Assembly: GCF_001983165.1 (NCBI RefSeq)
Contig: NZ_MNPU01000006.1
Coordinates: forward strand, 62,001 to 126,000
Length of the DNA stretch: 64,000 nucleotides
Direction of reading: 5' to 3'
Origin: Pseudomonas gessardii
GTDB taxonomy: Bacteria; Pseudomonadota; Gammaproteobacteria; Pseudomonadales; Pseudomonadaceae
How positions within the stretch are numbered: the first letter of the stretch is position 1; each line of letters opens with the position of its first letter. The notes below the pieces were generated by a model. It did no database searches and had not been told where the DNA came from. It was given only the letters and a program-made list of their open reading frames with translations. A program made the position numbers and the translations under genes. Positions 63,358 through 64,000 of the stretch are shown piece by piece.

Positions 63358-63542
63358 GGCTTGTCGTGTCCGCTAAGGTCTTAATGTCCGAGGCGCGTTT
63401 TTTATGGAAACGCACAAATGGCAGCGTTAAATAAAGTGTGATATTTCCATCTGCTCCTGCAGGAATTATCTGGTCTAACTTTTTTAGACTTTTTGGGTCT
63501 CTCGCTTTGTCTGTATCGACCGTGCAGCGCTAAAGATTAATC

Positions 63543-64000
63543 ATGGGTGACAAAATGCCTGACTCCTCGCAACTTCTTATTGGCGCAGACCTCGAAGGCC
63601 AACCTATCGCCCAGGCCATGCGCCTGGCTAACCGCCATGGCCTGATCGCCGGTGCCACGGGTACGGGCAAGACCGTGACGTTGCAGCGGCTGGCGGAGGC
63701 ATTCAGCGATGCCGGGGTCGCGGTGTTCGCCGCAGATATCAAAGGTGACCTGTGTGGCCTGGGTGCCGCGGGTAACCCTCAAGGCAAGGTGGCCGAGCGT
63801 ATTGCCGGCATGCCGTTCCTGAATTACGCGCCTAAGGCGTATCCGGTAACGTTGTGGGATATCCACGGTCAGTCCGGTCATCCGCTTCGTACAACCTTGA
63901 GTGAAATGGGCCCACTGTTGCTGGGCAGTCTGTTGGAACTGACCGACAGCCAGCAGTCGACGTTATATGCGGCGTTTAAAGTGGCCGATCGCGAGGGCTT
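63543..64000 (+). CDS. HerA-like (DUF853/YjgR) ATPase, 5' part
   Basis: The first 152 codons are in the window. Walker A is GLIAGATGTGKTVTLQRLAE, followed by FAADIKGDLCGLG, as in E. coli YjgR and HerA-type helicase-like ATPases. The role of YjgR proteins is not established. ATG 63543 is used; ATG 63555 (MPDSSQLLIGADLEG) is an alternative. The ribosome site is weak for either. The rest lies outside the window. Confidence 0.85.
   Translation, partial: MGDKMPDSSQLLIGADLEGQPIAQAMRLANRHGLIAGATGTGKTVTLQRLAEAFSDAGVAVFAADIKGDLCGLGAAGNPQGKVAERIAGMPFLNYAPKAYPVTLWDIHGQSGHPLRTTLSEMGPLLLGSLLELTDSQQSTLYAAFKVADREG

Overview
The window is chromosomal DNA from a fluorescent Pseudomonas, most likely the P. 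fluorescens group. The evidence is gene content and order: colR-colS with a methyltransferase and an InaA-type kinase; gap divergent from edd-glk-gltR-gtrS; fumarase, ferredoxin reductase, enoyl-CoA hydratase and pyruvate kinase together; and sbcB-mvaT-purU. It also carries many short palindromic REP/REPIN repeats typical of these genomes. I saw no tRNA, rRNA or CRISPR array. The window cuts a gene at each end.

Layout. 1-4.9 kb: an envelope block with an LTA-synthase-like sulfatase (partial), ColRS, a methyltransferase, an InaA/WapQ-type kinase and a small exported protein. ColR-like boxes lie in front of both the sulfatase and the methyltransferase. 5.1-13.6 kb: two tandem paralogous RND pump/adaptor pairs without an outer-membrane channel. 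13.9-17.5 kb: a periplasmic set of di-haem c-type protein, imelysin-like lipoprotein and DUF1513 protein. 17.7-21.1 kb: nitroreductase, chemoreceptor and a DUF454 protein between two near-identical REPINs. 21.3-26.3 kb: a haem-acquisition locus (ECF sigma, anti-sigma, TonB receptor, haem oxygenase) behind a good Fur box. 26.5-32.8 kb: Entner-Doudoroff and glucose genes, with two HexR boxes between gap and edd. 32.9-36.5 kb: AraC regulator, small monooxygenase, small protein, flavin reductase and a membrane protein built from four internal repeats. 36.6-41.6 kb: an alpha-ketoglutarate-type permease and a sigma-54 two-component system; a 147-bp unit that includes the regulator's 3' end is present three times in tandem. 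41.8-48.0 kb: central metabolism genes, a TPR-like lipoprotein and a PilZ protein. 48.1-57.8 kb: the MoxR/DUF58/DUF4350/DUF4129/SpoIIM/RDD membrane operon. 58-64 kb: sbcB, mvaT, purU, a small protein, a chemoreceptor and a HerA-like ATPase (partial).

The most unusual part is about 50.4-53.5 kb. The MoxR operon, which I know as a continuous run in other Pseudomonas, is split there by about 3.1 kb that carries an AA10 lytic polysaccharide monooxygenase and a GH18 chitinase on the opposite strand. Neither protein has a Sec or Tat signal peptide. The monooxygenase's essential N-terminal histidine lies at residue 12, behind an 11-residue leader. A near-consensus LexA operator lies 133 bp upstream, decayed reading frames fill the left part, and an IS5-type transposase fragment lies on the right. 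I read this as an acquired chitin-degrading cassette that may be SOS-controlled and released by a non-classical route. That reading is inference from sequence and needs experimental proof.
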